A stretch of DNA of 64,000 nucleotides from assembly GCF_019112545.1 (NCBI RefSeq), contig NW_025064909.1, positions 429,103-493,102 on the forward strand. Reading direction: 5' to 3'. This stretch comes from Guyanagaster necrorhizus (Eukaryota > Basidiomycota > Agaricomycetes > Agaricales > Physalacriaceae). Under the pieces are notes generated by a model. That model did not search any database. It had not been told where the DNA came from and saw only the letters and a program-made list of their open reading frames with translations. Shown here piece after piece: positions 1 to 10,977 of the stretch (the stretch's first letter is position 1; every line of letters begins with the position of its first letter). Position numbers and translations under genes: made by a program.

Positions 1-130
1 TCGAGTCTACTTCTGACCTTGAGTCACACCGTTCGGATATACATATAAGTGAACTCAGGTGATTCCTCGAAGTGCGAAGGAACATCTGTTTATCACATGT
101 ATCAGTCCATGTGACGCTTGGGCCTAACAG
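1..130 (+). repeat. 3' end of a Gypsy-type LTR (element cut by window edge)
   Basis: This stretch aligns with the last ~120 bp of the LTR that ends at 2,286: both share the pattern gaactcag..tgat..gtttatca..tgtatc..tgtcca..tga.gcttg and end in CTAACA. It still has several CpGs, unlike everything downstream to about 10,080. It is probably the upstream LTR of the deleted Gypsy element at 131-2,286, or of a related copy. The two ends differ at more than CpG sites, so they may not be a true LTR pair. Confidence 0.55.
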
Positions 131-1827
131 ATTAATTTGGGTTCCAAACTATAAAGGTTTCAGCATCAGAATACAAGTTCTTCAGTTTTGAGGACTGCTA
201 GCTGGCCAAAAGTGCAGCTAGTCAAGCCTAAGTGCTTAATAGACTTAGTATTTGGGTTTCAGAGTTCATTAGGTTTTGGAATATTCTAAGTTGATTTGAA
301 GTGCAATTTGACATTGATTCTAAGTCCTAATTATACTTAAACATTGCTATAAACTACTCTCATGAGTATTGTATCTTTGAAAGCAAGATAGAGTTAAATA
401 ACTGTCTTTATTGATTGTTTCTTTGATTTTACCTAAGACTGCAAGAGTGCTTCTATCATACTCAAAACAACTGACCTCAACTGTATTTGGTGATTATGTA
501 TTGAGTGGTTAGATGTTGGTGTTTGAGAGTTCATTCTTCATTCACTTCTCTTAGTCACTTAGCCATTACCAAGCATATCAGTGAGAATACTGGTGGCTAA
601 AAATGAATAACAACATTATCATATATGTCAAAGCATGTGAAGTTTGCTAAAGAGGCAAAACACCAACACAAGCCTGAGCTGTGCCACTTCATCCAAATGA
701 GGTCCCATCATCACCATAGACTCACATCTCTATCAACATAATCACCAGCCTCCTGAACTGTAATAGCTATAATGCAATCCTCATCATAGTCAATCAATTC
801 TTGAAGATGATTATTCTGATCACCTGTTCAACAGAACTAAGTTCTGAGAGATGGGCAAAAATCCTATGTGACAAGGTTTATGCAAAGTATGGCATGCCTC
901 AAATAGTGATCTCAGACAGAGAACCCCAATTCATCTCAAAATTCCTAGATGATCTCTATTGACTTCTGAATATCAAGTGAAATGCTTCCACCATATACCA
1001 TCCTCAAACCAATAGACAAACAGAATGGGCAAATCAAGAAGTGGAGAAATACCTCTGCCTCTTTATTAACTATTGACAAGATGACTGGATAGAATGGCTG
1101 GCTCTCGCTGCCTTTCAGCATAATAACCAAGTTCACTCAGCTACAGGGAAGATGCCATTTTTCATCAACTACAGTAGACATCCAAATATTATGCAAACCA
1201 AACAATGCTGCATTACAACCTCTGCATCTACAGACTTTGCCACTATGATAGCCAACATCCATGCTGAGACAAAAATGGCACTCAAAAAAGCAGCCTCAAC
1301 AATGAAAGCCCAATACAACAAATGCTGCCAACCTGCATATATATATACCATCGGTGACAAAGTGTGGCTTGACACCTCCAATCTTTATCTCTCATATTCA
1401 AAACACAAGTTGGCTGATAAACACATTGGCCCATTTCTGATCATATCTAAAATCAGGGCCAGCACTTATAAACTCAAATTGCTATCAAACTGAAAAGTCC
1501 ATAAGGTCTTTAATAAGATATTACTCATCTCTTATATTGCACTGGCCTTTCCAAACCAGGAATAGCCTCTGCCTTCACCCTCTGATCTCACTGATGATGA
1601 GAAACATTACAAAGTTGATCAGGTTCTGAACTATAAACTATGAAAAATCAGAGCAAAAAAAGGCAGTTTGACAACTATAGTGGACTACCTCATCAGTTGA
1701 AAGGGGTATAGGCCTGAATCCAACCAGTGAGTGAATGAGAAGCAGATGAATACTGACAATACCATATACCAGTATAAATTATCCCTAAATTAAGCCATCA
1801 GGATAATGGTCTTAAGGAGGGGGTAAT
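131..1827 (+). mobile_element. Deleted Gypsy (Ty3-type) retrotransposon interior
   Basis: The plus strand at about 800-1,500 carries the C-terminal part of a Gypsy integrase: a broken stretch with the YHPQTN-type motif near 995-1,010, then an open segment at 1,152-1,493 ending in the GPF-type region (about KHIGPFLIISKI) that precedes the chromodomain. A polypurine tract (aaggaggggg) at about 1,815-1,824 directly precedes the 3' LTR. Only ~1.7 kb of interior remains, so gag, protease, reverse transcriptase and RNase H are missing. The first ~650 bp match nothing I recognise. Stops and loss of CpG show it is dead. Confidence 0.7.
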
Positions 1828-2286
1828 GTTATGATTTTTCTATTTTCTTTCTTGATTAACCCCTATTTATGCTTAGTCAGGGTGCTAACACAGATGCTTA
1901 AGACCATGGGACAAGGCTTAGTCATCACAACTAACCAAGTCCATCATTGTCTTTTGATGCAGCAGCATTGCCCAATGACACACAATTGTCTTCTTATGAA
2001 TGATAGTGATGCTCAAGGACAAAAAGCACAAAGGACTTGACAATGCACAATTAGTAGAAGTATATTTAGAGCAGGACTTGTACAGTATTTAAGAGGCTCA
2101 CTCTCACTGGTAATCCCCAGCTTTGAGCTAAAGTTTATTCTATCTCATTCTACTCTCAAGCCAATCCTTCAGGCCTTATAACACAACAATCAGAATATGC
2201 ATCAGTGAACTCAGCTGATCTCCCAAAGTGTAAGGAGACTAGGCTGTTTATCATGTGTATCTGTCCACATGATGCTTGAGTCTAAC
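1828..2286 (+). repeat. 3' LTR of the deleted Gypsy element
   Basis: The LTR starts TGTTATGATTTTTC right after a polypurine tract and ends TCTAACA, giving TGTTA/TAACA terminal inverted repeats. It holds a TATA-like tatttaag near 2,081 and, ~30 bp on, the sequence AGCTTTGAGCTAAAG. The same sequence sits at the presumed transcript start of Gypsy-2 (26,198-34,748), so the two elements belong to related families. Confidence 0.7.
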
Positions 2287-2336
2287 ACCTCTGATGATTG
2301 TCAGCTAGCAACTTGGCCCACCACCCTCCTCTGTGC

Positions 2337-2578
2337 TATTGACAGAAGAATATATGTGAGTATCTACAAATGAGTGTAAGTATCATAGTCATAAGCACAG
2401 TAGGGATATACATACTTCAGTCAGACACAACATGAGTGAAGTGACTGAGGCATACAGATAGAAATGGCTGGACTATATAAGAGATCAGAAAACAATAGGA
2501 AGTGTAAGTATATATAAGGTAAATAGAGTGAGTGATTGAAAAGTAAGATAAGATGAAATATATGGATATCCTCCAACA
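2337..2578 (-). repeat. Copia-3 3' LTR
   Basis: Read on the minus strand it begins TGTTGGAGGATATCC and ends CTGTCAATA. The plus-strand copy at 7,191-7,377 plus 9,769-9,832 is the partner. It is flanked on the left by the target duplication TGTGC and on the right by a polypurine tract. There is no CpG in either LTR copy apart from the inserted DNA transposon. Confidence 0.8.
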
Positions 2579-2866
2579 CTCCCCCATATCCATTTAATCT
2601 ACTGAAATAACATCAAGCATCTCAAGGTAACCATTGTGCATATCATGAGGCAAAGGCTTGGTGAACATATCTGCAGAGTTTACATTCTCTCAAACAAACT
2701 CAACATGTAATTCACTGTCTTTCACAAGGTTTCTAATGAAATGTTCTCAAATGCAGATATGCTTGACTTTCTAATGAGACTGTGTATTTGTTGTTAATGC
2801 TATGGCACCCTGATTGTCACCATACAATACACCAGAGCAAGGTTGAGATAGTTGGACCTCATTCAT

Positions 2867-3235
2867 CTAAGACAATATCCATATCATCTGTTGTGCTGCA
2901 TGAGTAAGAGAAATATATTCAGCCTCAACAGTGGACAGGGTAATAGTAGCCTGACACTTTAAGCTCCAGCAAATCAGACCACCCACCATGGTGAAAACAT
3001 AGCCAGATGTCAAACAAATCATGTCCCTACAACCCCCATAGTCTGTATCTACAAATCTAATAGGTGTTAACAGCTGCTCATGTGAGAAGGAGATACCAAG
3101 GTCCATTGTCCCCTTTATATACCCAAGAACATATATTAATGCTTTCCAGTGCTCCATCCCTGAGTTAGACTGGAAGTGAGCAAGCAGGCTCATAGAGAAG
3201 CATAAGTCAGGACAAGTTGTAAGCTGTCTCCACAT
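2867..3235 (-). pseudogene. Copia-3 RNase H domain
   Basis: A 122-residue open segment typical of the Copia pol C-terminus: a WxQLTTCPDL-type motif, a GYIKGT region where Copia has LRYLKGT, a CRDMICLTSGY segment matching the usual Asp-x-x-(S/T)TSGY region, and the TLSTVEAEYISL motif that holds the catalytic Glu of RNase H. It would degrade the RNA strand during reverse transcription. It is separated by stops from the upstream RT, so it is a fragment. Confidence 0.75.
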
Positions 3236-3299
3236 AATGCAGCCTAGCAGTCATCAGTATGGGAATCTTTCTATAGTGTCCTTCTCTGCTTGAGTATTT

Positions 3300-3964
3300 G
3301 GAGACTGTGACTTGTTGAGTATGATTCTGACAGGTAAAAGGGTGGTCCATGACTGTATATATCCAAGATTGAAGTCTAGAAATACATTCTCCTAATATGG
3401 GTGCTGCAAGAAGGTGATGGTGCCAGCCTCAAGGTCTTGTTCAATCTTCATCCTTAGAAAGTAATAGTTCTCTCCCATATCAGTGAGCTTCCATTTCTCC
3501 TCTAATTCCTTCTTCTGTCAGCTTGCCTCCTTTATAGTTGACAATGCTTCCCACACATTATCAGTGTAAGTATTTGTAATGGTATACTCATCTCCAGGCT
3601 TGCTAATAGTGTGTACACATGAGTCTGCCTTTGATGCATGATATCTAAAGTCTGCATAGGTTTTTTCAAGTGTCTTGAACCAATCATAGCCATCCTACAT
3701 AGTCTCATAAATAGTATGGACAAGTTTGCACACCTTATCCTCTTGTCCTTTGACTATGTACCCTGGAGGCTGATACATATAGATGTCTTCTTTTATCTCA
3801 CTATTCAAGTATGCTGAAACAAAATCCACTTTCCATAGGATAAGATTGAGCTTTGCTGCAATAGCAGCCAACATCTGTACAGATTCAAGATGGGTCACCA
3901 CAGCCCAAGTGTCATTATAGTCAAGTCCATACTGTTGAGTGTAGCTCTTCCCAATGAGCCTCAC
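3300..3964 (-). pseudogene. Copia-3 reverse transcriptase (broken)
   Basis: The open part at 3,964-3,695 has Copia RT features: GKSYTQQYGLDYNDTWAVV (usual form: GYxQxxGxDYxExFAPVV), KVDFVSAYLNSEI (usual: DVxxAFLNGxL, with the catalytic Asp), and the YMYQPPGY motif. The YVDD-containing part downstream is fragmented by stops and frame changes between 3,695 and 3,300. The family role is synthesis of element cDNA from its RNA. Confidence 0.7.
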
Positions 3965-4429
3965 CTTGTCTCTGATCCAGTTACCATCACCATCTCATTT
4001 CATATCATAGACCTACTTATAATCCATCATGTTCACATCTACTAGTCTGTCAACTAGGTTCCATGTATGCTTCATTATATGCATTTGGTATTCCACATCT
4101 ATGGCTGTCTTCCATCACTCTTTATTGACATGCAGTGCATCTTAATGATTTCATGGGATGCATAGGTCAGGTGAATTACCAGAAGCCATTGAAGCACATG
4201 GCTGTTTGCTGTTGGTTGCTCAGTTATTTCTGCTTGCATAGGCCTCAGCCTCTCATTGCTTTGACATCAGAGATTTGGCAGCATCAGCACTGAGATGCAT
4301 TAAGCACATTGATCAGTGAAGAGTTAGTTCTGCAGGAGCATCTGGCATTGGCTCAGTTGGCATAGGTATCTTGGTATGAGTAGAAGTGATGAGTGCAGAT
4401 TCATTCTCTGTCTCCCCCACACTCACACT

Positions 4430-5389
4430 TCAGTGTGCTGGTCCTTCATCAAAGATGACATCATGAGACATGAATACATGTCTCAATTGATCAAGTATGC
4501 AGTAATTGGACTCTGAGTATCTCAGAAAGATGCATTTCTTTGATTGATCATCGAGTTTGCTTCTGCTGTCTACTAAAACTCCATCAGCTATAGGTTTCTT
4601 TGCCCAGCAAGTGAATCCAAACACTTGTAAAAATCTCATATCCTATTGTTGCTTCAAGAAACCCTCTGCTGGTATCACTCTAGGATGATGACTCAAAGGA
4701 ACAAGATTTCATGTGAAGATTGACATAGAGGTGGCTTCAGCCTAGTAGTGGTCAGCAAGGCCAGAGTCACTTAGTAGAGCTCTTGTATCCTCTATAGTGG
4801 TATGTAGAGCACATTCAGCTAATCCATTTTGGGCTGATGAGTAGGGTGCAGTTAATTTCAGAATGATCTCATGCTCCTTGCAGTATTGTTTCCACTTTAC
4901 CTCTGCAAAAGCACAATCAGCATATACACACTTAAGCTTTCAGCCAGTCTGGGTCTCAGCCATATGCCTGTATCTGTCAAAAGCAGCCATGGTAGTGTCA
5001 TCTGCTTTGTCTGCCAGGAATTCCCCCATCTTGAATGATGTACCACTATCAACAAATATCATCATATAAGTCTTTCCACTCAGTGATGCTATTCAAGACA
5101 GTCCCCACAAATCCATTGCAACAAGCTCCAGTGGGTTGATGTTGGAATTGGTGGGCTCATTGAAGGAACAGTGAGCATGTCTCACTAGAATACAGTCCTC
5201 ACAGCATCTCTGGATAGGCTCTGAGGTAATTTTCAAGCCATCCACCAGCTTTTTTGATACTATCTCCTTGATTTTTGCAGGGCTCATGTGGACAAAACAA
5301 CAATGCCAGATACTCAGTGAAGTGGGAGATGAGCAGGATGCCATAGCTTGGGGGCTGGGTGCAGCATCCAGCACATACATGTCATCCAA
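4430..5389 (-). pseudogene. Copia-3 GAG-pre-integrase and integrase core (broken)
   Basis: The segment at 5,389-5,093 carries the pre-integrase zinc-binding pattern (IWHCCFVHMSPAKIKEIV, then CEDCILVRHAH) and the start of the DDE core (PLELVAMDLWGLS, usual PLExVHxDLxGP). The 4,639-4,430 segment has the CWAKKPIADGVLVDSRSKLDDQSKKCIFLRYS region, which normally follows the integrase core (usual VDxRKxKLDxRxxxCxFLGY). Stops interrupt the part in between. Confidence 0.7.
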
Positions 5390-5425
5390 GTCTCACCTAG
5401 CAAAGATCTCTTTATCAGACTTATC

Positions 5426-5953
5426 CTAGACAACTGCACAGCTATCAGAGAACACAGTTGACAATCCAGCCTTGTTTAAGGTACTTACAGAGATGAGATT
5501 TGTGGTGAATGAAGGTGAATGCAAGGCATTTTTGAAGGTGAGCTTAACATCTCTTCTATTCAGTCTGAAGACCTTTGTTGCTGTATCCTGGCCCAGGATC
5601 TCAAATGATCCCTTTCTCTCAACTGCAGATGAGCCAGTATGGAAGGCTACTAGCATGTACTCTGTGAAGTCATCATGATTTCTGAAGAAGTAGTTGCTTG
5701 TGCCAGAATCCATAAAGATTAGAGTGGTGGCTGGGGTATGGCCTTTGAATATAGTCATGACAAAGGCTATTGTAGTAGAGTCAGCCTCATATGTAAAGTG
5801 TCCTACATTCTTGATGTTGGCCTTGCTGGTGTCTATACTCTCAACAGAAGGTATCTCATCATCTCCAGCAATGTCTTCATCATCAGAGTCATTGACATCA
5901 GTGAGAGAGGGCATTTTGAGGTCTGTCTCTTCTTCAACCTTTGATATTAACAT
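5426..5953 (-). pseudogene. Copia-3 aspartic protease region
   Basis: A 175-residue open stretch with the retroviral-type protease motif FMDSGTSNYFF (catalytic Asp in D-S-G), followed by the LISVSTLNKAGLSTVFS region that links protease to integrase in Copia polyproteins. The acidic N-terminal part is the usual linker after gag. It lies in frame order between gag and integrase. Confidence 0.7.
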
Positions 5954-6154
5954 AGTGCTGCTCTCTGTTTCATTCCAGCACCAGAAAGAATGGGTACCAT
6001 TTCACTCATATATCCTCTCACCAGTGCTGCCATCCTCAATTACAATGCCATCATCATCACAATCAACTTCTACTGTAGTAGCACATGCAGCAAGTACAAA
6101 ATGCCTCATAGTATCAGCCATGGTGTTCAAGATTGCCTGGTTTGCATGGCAAGG

Positions 6155-6960
6155 TCAGCCAAAGTTGACAGGGAATTGTCTCTCTTTTCCCTCTCCTGGC
6201 CAATAACAATTCTTAATAGTGTGCCCAGTCTTATTATGGGCCTTGCAATCTGGGTTGTGACATCCACATACCATGACAGAGGTTCTGACTTCAGCCACAA
6301 GTGCTTGGGAGTTGGCAGGACCTTTATCTGCTGCATGAAGCATGGCAGCATGGATTTGGAGATGGAAAAACACATCAGAGGATATTGGCATGCCATATAA
6401 ACTTGAGAGGATAGGCATCCAGTGATCAGTTGGGATTATCAAGCAAATAATTATTCTCTTGAACTTCTGATCACTCAATGCTATGGTTTGAAGGTCATTT
6501 ACAGCTTGTTGTTTCATATGCAAGTTGGTGACATGAATATTGATGTCACTGTTCCCATCAAACTTCACTGCATACAGCAATGCCTCAGCCTCAGAAAAGG
6601 CCATATCCATTTTCTTTGTGTGTTCCACAGCAACAGAGTCTCAGCATTCCTTTGCTGTTTTGTCAGTCTTGACCCCTAGACCAATGGGGTCAAGAACATT
6701 GAGGATGATATTTGAGTGGGTGAGCTGATTATGAAAAATCCACTTATCATATGAGGGAGAGGATGAGTATATGGGAGTAGGGTCTGGTGAGAGAGGTGTA
6801 GTAGTAGCTGTGGCTGTGGTAGTGGTGGCAGGGATGGCAGGACAGACAGTAGTTCCTGCAATATATCCCCATAGGCCTTTTTTCTTCAGTAACTCAGTAA
6901 GTTGGAGTTTTCATGAGGCATAGTTCTTCCCATTGAAATGGCTACTCATGTTAGGGAGGA
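6155..6960 (-). pseudogene. Copia-3 gag with zinc knuckle
   Basis: The segment at 6,628-6,155 reads as a Copia gag (UBN2-type) C-terminal half, including DHWMPILSSLYGMPISSDVFF, and ends with a CCHC nucleic-acid-binding knuckle (CKAHNKTGHTIKNCYWPGEG). This knuckle is followed by the Gly-rich PGEGKE motif common in basidiomycete Copia elements. The N-terminal half (6,960-6,630) is in another frame, so gag is broken. Confidence 0.65.
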
Positions 6961-7190
6961 TAGTGACTCCCAACATCAACAACATCATTTAGAGGTGTGG
7001 TGTAAAGTGGTGAGAGTAGTGGTATGGTATAAATTCAAGTGGTAAGTTGAGTTAAAATTCCATTGCATATTCTTCTTGACTGAGTAGTTATAGGCAACAG
7101 GGCCTCATAACCTATTGACAGAAGAATATATATGAGTATCTCAGTTGGGTACAATGTGGGTGAAGTGACTGTATTGAGTCTACTATACCT

Positions 7191-7377
7191 ATTGACAGAA
7201 GAATATATGTGAGTATCTACAAACAAGTGTAAGTATCATAGTCATAAGCACAGTAGGGATATACATACCTCAGTCAGGCACAACATGGGTGAAGTGACTG
7301 AGGCATACAGATAGGAATGGCTGGACTATATAGGTGATCAGGAAATGACAGGAGGTGTAAGTATATACAGTTGACTA
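7191..7377 (-). repeat. Copia-3 5' LTR, first part
   Basis: Matches 2,337-2,530 almost base for base. A shortened second copy of the first ~80 bp (attgacagaagaatatat...) lies just before it at about 7,110-7,170, a partial tandem duplication of the LTR edge. The remaining 64 bp of this LTR are displaced to 9,769-9,832 by the DNA transposon. Confidence 0.8.
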
Positions 7378-9766
7378 TCTCACAATGCATATGGTTGGGA
7401 GACACCAAAACCATATGCATTTATAGATTTATGCAGAACTAAAATAGCATGTGATGTGACATGTGACTTTATGTGACAATATTGTCATTGCTCCAAAATG
7501 CTGTCAGTAGCTTTTGGATCAGCTTTCCATGCATCTCCTTGAATAATGCCTCTTTCAACTTTCTCAGCTGTGGTACTAATCCATCCTGGTCACCTTGGAA
7601 ACATAAAATGCCTCCAGCTTTTGAATAAGCTCAAATCCTTCCCTTGTAGTTATCAAGGTCTGTTCTTCCTCATCCTCCTCTTCCTCTTCTTTCTCCTCAT
7701 CATCATCATCAATGACAGTTATTTCCCCATTTTCTACTGCAATATCATGCTTGACAGCAGCAACAATCTTCTCATCTGTTGGTATCACCTCAAGATCTTC
7801 AGTATACTCTTCTGCAATAGAGTTAACCATCTCTTCAATGGTTGGAATGAGACTAAACATGTGATTTTGTTATTTTAATTTGACAAGATAGTCCTTCAAC
7901 ATTATCTCTGCTGTCTGGAGCTGTTGAATAGAGGCAATTTGGGTGGGAGGTGTGTTCATTTTTGACTGTGACAAAGAAGCCAACTGATTGACTGCCTTCA
8001 GTGCTTTACCAACATCATTCTCTGCATTCATAACAGCCATAAGAGCAGAACACCAGTCAGCATCAGCATATTGGTTTCCAAGCAGATCCTGCAATGCCTG
8101 TTCAATCCCTGGAAGTGTGTATTTATCTGTTGAGATAAAGTCATGAATAAGATTCTATGCAGACTTGAGGAGTGAAGTATCTTGGAAATCATTAGATGGT
8201 GTGATAGACTGTGACTCAGGTGCATTGTCAGGCATTATACCAGTGTGTTTCCAGCAGTTTGCTATCATTTCACTGCTGATATTTGCCCAAGCATCACAAG
8301 TGATAATCATAGCTTCAAAGAGATCAAGCTTGAAGATCTCAGACTCTCCAAGATCATTGAGATCAAGTGCACAGATACACATGGCATTTCAATAATATGC
8401 CTTGAAGCAGTGGATAATACCAGCATCTAGCAGCTGAACATATAGAGTCATATTAGGCTCAAAGAACTCCAGCTTTGTGTTATGGGATGTATAAGCAATA
8501 GAATGGCCTCAAAAGTTGTCCAAGGTCAGCAGAACCTGCTGCATCTCTCTCTTCATCTTTAAATCAAATATCTTCACCCACTCTGTAAATATTTCACTCA
8601 TCATCCAGACCTTCTTGTTATTCTGATAATAGAATCCCATTGCTGTTGGACTCTTTTTCTTGAAACACTATGGTTGCTTTGACTTGCCAATGAAAACAAC
8701 TGGCATTCGCTCACTCTCATCTGCATTCACAGCAAAATACATAGTGATACAGAACTTGTCCTGTTTTCATCCACTCATAGGACCAGATGCCAAAGTACAA
8801 TCTGGGATGGCAAAGATGACAAGACTGAATTTATCAATATTCCATCTGTCCTGCATCGCATATTTCACCATAATGCTGTGAAGATGCACATGTTCTTTTT
8901 CCACTGCCATCATATCCACTGAGCCTGCTTCTCCATGCCGCTGAATCTCCTGAATCTTCCATGCCTTGCAGAATGATCTCAACTATTCCTCTTCTTTCAA
9001 ACACTGATTCTCTGGAATATTCATCAGATTTTCAATCTGATTTTGCTTCTCTATCAGCATTGCATCAGTCACAGTCTCATCTCAGAGCTGCATGTTCTGA
9101 TATCAGGATGCAACAGCACACTCCACATCAGGTCAGGTGACAATACAAGACTTTTTGGATGATAGTACATTAGGGTTCTCATTTGCATACTGTTCAATTT
9201 TTGTATGAGATGCCAGTTTCCATGAAAGAGTTGATTGGGTAAAGAGCAGTGCACTTTCCTTTCAGTTTGTGAAATGTGCCACAATGTCAGCATGTCAATG
9301 GGAAGGATGGTTATCAATATGTTTGAATACTACAAGCCAGTCTCCTGTTGTGAGGTGTGGGTGAGAGATCTGCTTTGGAGGCTGAGCTGATAATGTGTAT
9401 ATTGGGACTTTCTCCTTCTGTTTTGTATGCTCATATGGATTTCCAGGTTTAGCACATGGTTTTCATGTTGGTTCAGGAGGCATGTTTATAGAGATATAGG
9501 CTGCATCACTTTACAATAATTTTTTTTGTGTTTGTCATAGTCTATACAAACAAATTATGTTCTTTATTGTTCTAATATATGCATAATGTCATATCAGCTT
9601 ACTATAATTTTTGATCTGACAATGCATATTCCTAACTAGAACCATATGCATTATGCGATATGCATTTCTAGCCCATTTTTCTGCTCCCTGACTGTGTTCC
9701 AGCCCAATCCATATGCAAAGTCAGAATTATGCATTTCGACATCATGTATTGTGAGATAGTCAACTG
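7378..9766 (-). mobile_element. pogo/Fot1-type Tc1-mariner DNA transposon (decayed)
   Basis: The ends are near-perfect terminal inverted repeats, CAGTTGACTATCTCACAAT at both termini, and the insertion is flanked by TA duplications (7,376-7,377 and 9,767-9,768), the Tc1/mariner target. Removing it rebuilds an uninterrupted copia-3 LTR. Minus-strand coding remnants from about 9,480 to 7,576 match a pogo-like transposase. The clearest motif is ISSEMIANCWKHTGIMP at about 8,260, the pattern that follows the DDE domain in Fot1/pogo enzymes. An acidic tail lies at 7,860-7,576. Stops break it into many pieces. It holds several CpGs while the host LTR has none, consistent with being the youngest insertion here. 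Confidence 0.8.
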
Positions 9767-9768
9767 TA

Positions 9769-9832
9769 TAAGGTAAATAGAGCAAGTGATTGAAAAGTAA
9801 GATAAGATGAAATGTATGGATATCCTCCAACA
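9769..9832 (-). repeat. Copia-3 5' LTR, second part
   Basis: Continues the LTR after the DNA transposon (taaggtaaatagag...ggatatcctccaaca, matching 2,516-2,578), and is followed by the target duplication TGTGC. Confidence 0.8.
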
Positions 9833-10251
9833 TGTGCTTTGTCTTTTTCAATCCTGTTTGATATACTGTGCACCTGTTTTGTAGGTATCATTCTGTGAAG
9901 CAGTTTCTCTGTGGCTGAAGATGTGTTGGCAGACTCATGTCTTTCTCTCTGGCATATATGGTTGAAGTAAGCTTGTAGTTCTATAAGTCTCCTTATGGAG
10001 AACATATGTTTATTTTCCTGTGGTGCTAGGTCTTCCTTGTTTTGACTTGTGCCATCTATAGGGATGACAATGCACTATCGTTATCTGCTCGTATGTGCAC
10101 ATTGGCAAGTCGTGCTTGCTTGGTTTGATTCTTGTGTTTATGTAGCATGCATTTAGCTGCTGATAGTTCCCTCATTTATCTTTATGGTGGTTTTCTCTGT
10201 GATACTTTTGGTAACAGGAGATATGCTTCTTTCACCTGAGAAATAGCTGAC

Positions 10252-10977
10252 TTGTGTTATAGATGGGTCTCCGACAACGGGAGACCATCGAACGCGATGA
10301 ATGGAGCCTATACTGTCATTCAACTGTGTCGTCTCCGTATTAATCGTCTGTTGCCGATTTCTCGCTCCGTATTGACAGCATTATGTAGGACTCTTATTAC
10401 AGCCATCTTCGTCCTGTTCGTGGTGTCTACTATGATTATTTTGGAAGGTAGGCTCGTCCCGAAGTATACCGACCTTGGATCTAGCTCAAAAGCTGTCCAA
10501 GTGTCTATGGCAGTCATCTTATGGAAAAATAAGAAAAGGCTGAAGCCAATGGAGGCCAACGACACCCTTTCTTCGATCTTCCCTGCAAGTCTCTTCTTCC
10601 GATCCGTAACGTTTGCTATATACATTTTTCTGGGTATAGGGTTCGTGGCTGCTTTTTTTTTTCTATTCGAGACGAGATAACGCACCTATCATTTTTTTAG
10701 AATCAGTGCTTCTATCCTTCCTAGTCAGACCGCTAATTCTCCCATTTGGAAGGTGACTTTGACTACACGTACGTGCTGTGCTGACTTGCTCCTATTGGGT
10801 TTCCTTATCGACGATGGTGTGTCAGCATCTATTGTGATGGCTTTGACATTTGGGATACAAAAAGTAAGAACTTGGCTTTCTGTTCTGATGCTGCGATCTC
10901 ATAATCAAATTGAACAGGATATGATAGCGTTCTACTGGCACCCTAAGAGAAGTGGTGGTGTCGAAGAGGGAGGTTAG
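10252..10977 (+). pseudogene. Remnant of a multi-exon membrane-protein gene
   Basis: Two neighbouring plus-strand coding-like segments are rich in membrane spans. The first (10,252-10,680) has hydrophobic stretches TLITAIFVLFVVSTMII and SVTFAIYIFLGIGFVAAFFF separated by a basic loop (WKNKKRLK). The second (from about 10,753) has LLLLGFLIDDGVSASIVMAL, then a good intron (10,864-10,917, gtaaga...gaacag), then a hydrophilic tail ending at the stop 10,975-10,977. This could be part of a fungal seven-helix receptor-like protein, but I do not recognise the family. Hydrophobic coding potential also appears at 9,838-9,900, right after copia-3, so the element may have inserted in this gene. No credible start is visible. 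Confidence 0.3.

Larger units (their letters stand above)
2337..9832 (-). mobile_element. Copia-3: complete but decayed Ty1/Copia retrotransposon
   Basis: Both LTRs (2,337-2,578 and 7,191-9,832, the latter split by a DNA transposon) and a perfect 5-bp target duplication TGTGC (2,332-2,336 and 9,833-9,837) define the element. On the minus strand the order is gag (about 6,960-6,155), protease (5,953-5,426), integrase (about 5,390-4,430), reverse transcriptase (about 3,964-3,300), RNase H (3,235-2,867): the Copia order, with integrase before RT. The polypurine tract is the reverse complement of 2,579-2,590. Multiple stops and near-absence of CpG show it is not functional. Confidence 0.85.
131..10075. 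other. CpG-depleted block 1
   Basis: By eye the CG dinucleotide is almost absent from about 120 to 10,075, except for a handful, most of them inside the nested DNA transposon. From about 10,077 (tatcgttatctgctcg) onward CpG is common. The block extends ~240 bp past the last transposon end at 9,837 into apparent host sequence. This is expected from deamination of methylated CpG. Confidence 0.75.

Noticed and set aside
5694..6400. Open frames of 136-170 codons on the plus strand
   Set aside because: They are antisense to Copia-3 gag and protease, which have clear motifs on the minus strand.
131..10075. Classical Neurospora-type RIP as the cause of mutation
   Set aside because: The paired LTRs show changes concentrated at CG (to TG/CA), not a dominant CpA to TpA pattern. 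Methyl-CpG deamination or a CpG-targeted RIP-like process fits better. A context count would settle it.
10252..10680. Assignment of the membrane-protein remnant as a pheromone receptor
   Set aside because: Hydrophobic spans and one FPAS-like patch are not enough; no diagnostic receptor motif was found.
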